In this document: in pieces, positions 5,680 to 8,018 of the stretch
How the letters are laid out: the number at the start of each line of letters is the position of its first letter
Numbering within the stretch: position 1 is the stretch's first letter
Source: Acidobacteriaceae bacterium
GTDB taxonomy: Bacteria > Acidobacteriota > Terriglobia > Terriglobales > Acidobacteriaceae
Direction of reading: 5' to 3'
NCBI GenBank assembly: GCA_009781125.1
Contig: WQYS01000097.1
Coordinates: 1 to 8,018 of the forward strand
Length of the DNA stretch: 8,018 bases
Position numbers and translations under genes: made by a program
The notes under the pieces: generated by a model
Databases searched by the model: none
What the model was told of the DNA's origin: nothing
Seen by the model: only the letters and a program-made list of their open reading frames with translations

Positions 5680-8018
5680 ATGAACAGGTTAAGTTTTCTG
5701 TTTGGCCTTCTCCTGCTGTGCGTGGGCGGCGTAACTGCCCGTGCACAGCAGTGCGCCCCTCCGTTTCCGGACGTGGAACAACGTGTGCAGCAGCTTATGC
5801 CGCGTCTCTCCATGGAGCAGAAGATACAACTGCTTACGGGGTCGCACGACATGTACATCGATGGTCTTGACGCGATTGGACTGCCGCGAATCAAGCTGTC
5901 GGATGGACCCACTGGGGTAAGGGTGTGGGGGCCATCTACGGCTTATCCTGCCGGAATCGCGCTGGCAGCGTCCTGGGATCCGAAGTTGATCGAAGAGGTT
6001 GGTCACTCGCTCGGGAAGGATGCGCGCGCCCGGGGTGTTCACATTCTGCTTGCACCTGGTATGAACATCTATCGCGCTCCGATGGGCGGACGGAACTTCG
6101 AGTACTTCGGCGAAGATCCCTTTCTGGCCTCCAGAAGCGCAGTTGCCTATATCTGTGGCGTACAGGCCGAGGGCGTGGTTGCGACGGCGAAACATTATGT
6201 AGCCAACGACTCCGAATATGACCGCCATAATGTGAATGCAGTTGTGGACGAGCGTACTCTGCGCGAGATATATCTGCCACCGTTTGAAGCCTCTGTCAAA
6301 GACGCTCATGTGGCAGCCTTCATGGATAGCTACAACCTTCTGAACGGAGAGCACACAACCCAGAACAAATGGCTGAATAACGAGGTACTCAAGAAAGAGT
6401 GGGGCTTTGATGGCATCCTGATGTCGGACTGGGACGCAACCTACGACAGCATGGGGGCAGCCACAGCTGGCCTCGACCTGGAGATGCCAACTGCGAAGTT
6501 CATGAGCGCCGAGTTTCTACGCAACGCGCTCGCCACGGGCAAGCTGCAGCCGGAGGTCATCGACGATAAGGTCCGCCGCATTCTACGCACATATCTTCGC
6601 TTTGGCTTCTTTGACCGTCCGCAGCAAGACCTGTCCATCCCGCTGTATTCGCAGCAAGCTCGCCGGACAGCTTTGAATGCCGCGCGTGAGAGTATGGTCC
6701 TGCTGAAGAACGATCATGTACTGCCGCTGGATGTGAAGAAGGTTCGGACCGTTGCCGTGATTGGTCCTAACGCTTTTCCGGCAGTTCCTGGAGGTGGAGG
6801 AAGCTCCTTTACCGAGCCGTTTGCCGCATCCAGCTTTCTTACCGGGATCAGCGACAACCTGGCCGGCAAGGTTAAGGTTCTGTACTCCAGCGGCCTTCCC
6901 ACGCCGGAGGCCTTCTTCAAGGATACGGAGTTCATGACTCCAGACGGCAAGCCCGGCCTCCTCATGGAGACCTTTTCGAATCGCGAGTTCGCAGGCACTC
7001 CTGTAGCCGATACTGTCCGGCGCTTAAACCGCTGGGGCTTTCGGATGTGGACGAATGGGTCACCTGCGCATCAGACGATCCGCTGGTCAGGAACCTACAT
7101 GCCGAAGACCAGCGGAACTTATCTGATGCTGGTGGCAACCGGCTCGGGCGATACTTACCACATCACCATGGATGGACAGGATGTGCTCACGCAGAAACAC
7201 GCCGAAGGCACAGCTCCGAAGGCTGCACAGATCAATCTGAATGCGGATACGCCTGTGCGCGTTGTGGTGGAGTACAGACCAGGCTCAAGCAATGTCCGTA
7301 TAGGTTTTGGAATCAGGCCGATGGAAGACCTGGTCCTGCCCGAAGCGAAAAAGATCGCGGCTATGGCAGATGCGGTGATTGTTTCCGTAGGCTTTCATCC
7401 CATGTTCGAAGCCGAGGGCATGGATCGCAGCTTTGATCTGCCCTGGGGGCAGGCTGATCTGATCAACGCGGTCGCGGCTATTAATCCAAAAACTATAGTG
7501 AACGTGACGGCAGGCGGTGGATTCGAGACCGCCTCGTGGATCAACCACGCCGCTGCTTTGATAGACAATTTTTACCCTGGGCAGGAGGGAGGGCAGGCTC
7601 TGGCGGAAGTCCTGTTTGGCGAGAGATCCCCTGAAGGAAAACTTCCCATCACGATTGAAAAGAACTGGGCTGATAACCCAACTGTTAATTCTTATTACCC
7701 AAATGAGAAGCAGACAGGCCATGAACATGACGTGAACTTTACAGAAGGGTTGATGGTCGGCTACCGCTACTACACGACCAGGCAAAAATCGCCTGCATAT
7801 CCATTTGGTTTTGGCCTGAGTTATTCGTCCTTTGCGTTATCGGATTTGCAGGTTTCGTCCTCCACGGCAGCCGTCGAGTCGCTTTGCAGTTCGCCGCTCA
7901 TGGCAAGTGTTGAGGTCAAGAACGTTGGCCCTGTGCCGGCGGCAGAGGTGGTTCAGGTTTACATAAGAAACGAGTCCTGTAACAACGGATGTCCGGAACG
8001 TGAGTTGAAAGCATTCGC
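5680..8018 (+). CDS. Secreted glycoside hydrolase family 3 beta-glucosidase-type enzyme with PA14 insert (3' end outside the window)
   Basis: The frame is open without a stop from the ATG to the window edge, giving 779 residues. Residues 1-22 form a signal peptide: Arg near the start, a hydrophobic core LFGLLLLCVGG, and an ARA site before QQ. The N-terminal GH3 barrel shows SDGPTGVR (74-81, with D75), GGRNFEYFGEDP (136-147), KHYVAND (171-177, the substrate-binding Lys-His), and GFDGILMSDWDA with D250 as expected nucleophile. The second GH3 domain starts around 330. It is interrupted by a PA14 module (about 423-546, with WSGTYMP, TSGTYLML and a DGQDVL turn) and resumes with VGFHPMFEAEGMDR, whose E577 or E579 should be the acid/base. 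PFGFGLSYSSF (708-718) leads into a C-terminal FnIII-like domain that is cut off. Such enzymes remove terminal beta-linked sugars; glucose is only the commonest case. It starts 12 bases after the dehydrogenase gene behind a weak AGGA. Confidence 0.92.
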   Translation, partial: MNRLSFLFGLLLLCVGGVTARAQQCAPPFPDVEQRVQQLMPRLSMEQKIQLLTGSHDMYIDGLDAIGLPRIKLSDGPTGVRVWGPSTAYPAGIALAASWDPKLIEEVGHSLGKDARARGVHILLAPGMNIYRAPMGGRNFEYFGEDPFLASRSAVAYICGVQAEGVVATAKHYVANDSEYDRHNVNAVVDERTLREIYLPPFEASVKDAHVAAFMDSYNLLNGEHTTQNKWLNNEVLKKEWGFDGILMSDWDATYDSMGAATAGLDLEMPTAKFMSAEFLRNALATGKLQPEVIDDKVRRILRTYLRFGFFDRPQQDLSIPLYSQQARRTALNAARESMVLLKNDHVLPLDVKKVRTVAVIGPNAFPAVPGGGGSSFTEPFAASSFLTGISDNLAGKVKVLYSSGLPTPEAFFKDTEFMTPDGKPGLLMETFSNREFAGTPVADTVRRLNRWGFRMWTNGSPAHQTIRWSGTYMPKTSGTYLMLVATGSGDTYHITMDGQDVLTQKHAEGTAPKAAQINLNADTPVRVVVEYRPGSSNVRIGFGIRPMEDLVLPEAKKIAAMADAVIVSVGFHPMFEAEGMDRSFDLPWGQADLINAVAAINPKTIVNVTAGGGFETASWINHAAALIDNFYPGQEGGQALAEVLFGERSPEGKLPITIEKNWADNPTVNSYYPNEKQTGHEHDVNFTEGLMVGYRYYTTRQKSPAYPFGFGLSYSSFALSDLQVSSSTAAVESLCSSPLMASVEVKNVGPVPAAEVVQVYIRNESCNNGCPERELKAF

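Noticed and set aside
5710..5725. Possible lipoprotein signal around Cys14 of the GH3 enzyme
   Set aside because: The residues before the cysteine are Leu-Leu-Leu, which do not fit a lipobox. An ARA signal peptidase I site follows at residues 20-22.
5680..8018. Possible frameshift or pseudogene in the GH3 gene
   Set aside because: I read every codon from the ATG to the window edge and found no stop and no break in the family motifs. The gene is simply cut by the window end.

Overview
The window reads as a bacterial catabolic locus, most likely from an Acidobacteriota (Terriglobia-like) genome. This is inferred from the end of an Oar-type TonB-dependent receptor, a family heavily expanded in that group, next to a hexuronate-type MFS carrier, several dehydrogenases and a secreted GH3 glycosidase with a PA14 insert. 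All genes are on the + strand and the base composition looks uniform. I see no mobile element, tRNA, rRNA or CRISPR array, so the taxonomic call rests on gene style only.

Layout: (1) 2-898 is the C-terminal part of the outer-membrane TonB-dependent receptor, cut by the left window edge. (2) 899-1084 is intergenic. It holds a perfect 15-bp inverted repeat that probably ends the receptor transcript, then two overlapping short palindromes that could be an operator, then the start of a new unit. (3) 1085-5667 holds five tightly packed genes: an MFS transporter, a glucose-1-dehydrogenase-like SDR (11-base overlap with the MFS gene), an RraA/HMG-aldolase-like protein, a KduD-like SDR, and a zinc-dependent medium-chain dehydrogenase. 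(4) 5680-8018 is a secreted GH3 beta-glucosidase-type hydrolase, open at the right edge. It starts 12 bases after the dehydrogenase gene, so it is probably in the same operon.

Working model (inference): the GH3 enzyme releases a sugar unit outside the cytoplasm. The hexuronate-family MFS carrier imports a sugar acid or related monosaccharide. Three dehydrogenases of different families then rearrange its oxidation state, and the RraA-family lyase may cleave a 4-hydroxy-2-oxo acid to pyruvate plus an aldehyde. No sugar kinase, lactonase, dehydratase or KDPG aldolase is visible, and no regulator is encoded here. The pathway is therefore either completed elsewhere or non-standard; that gap is the most interesting point in the window.
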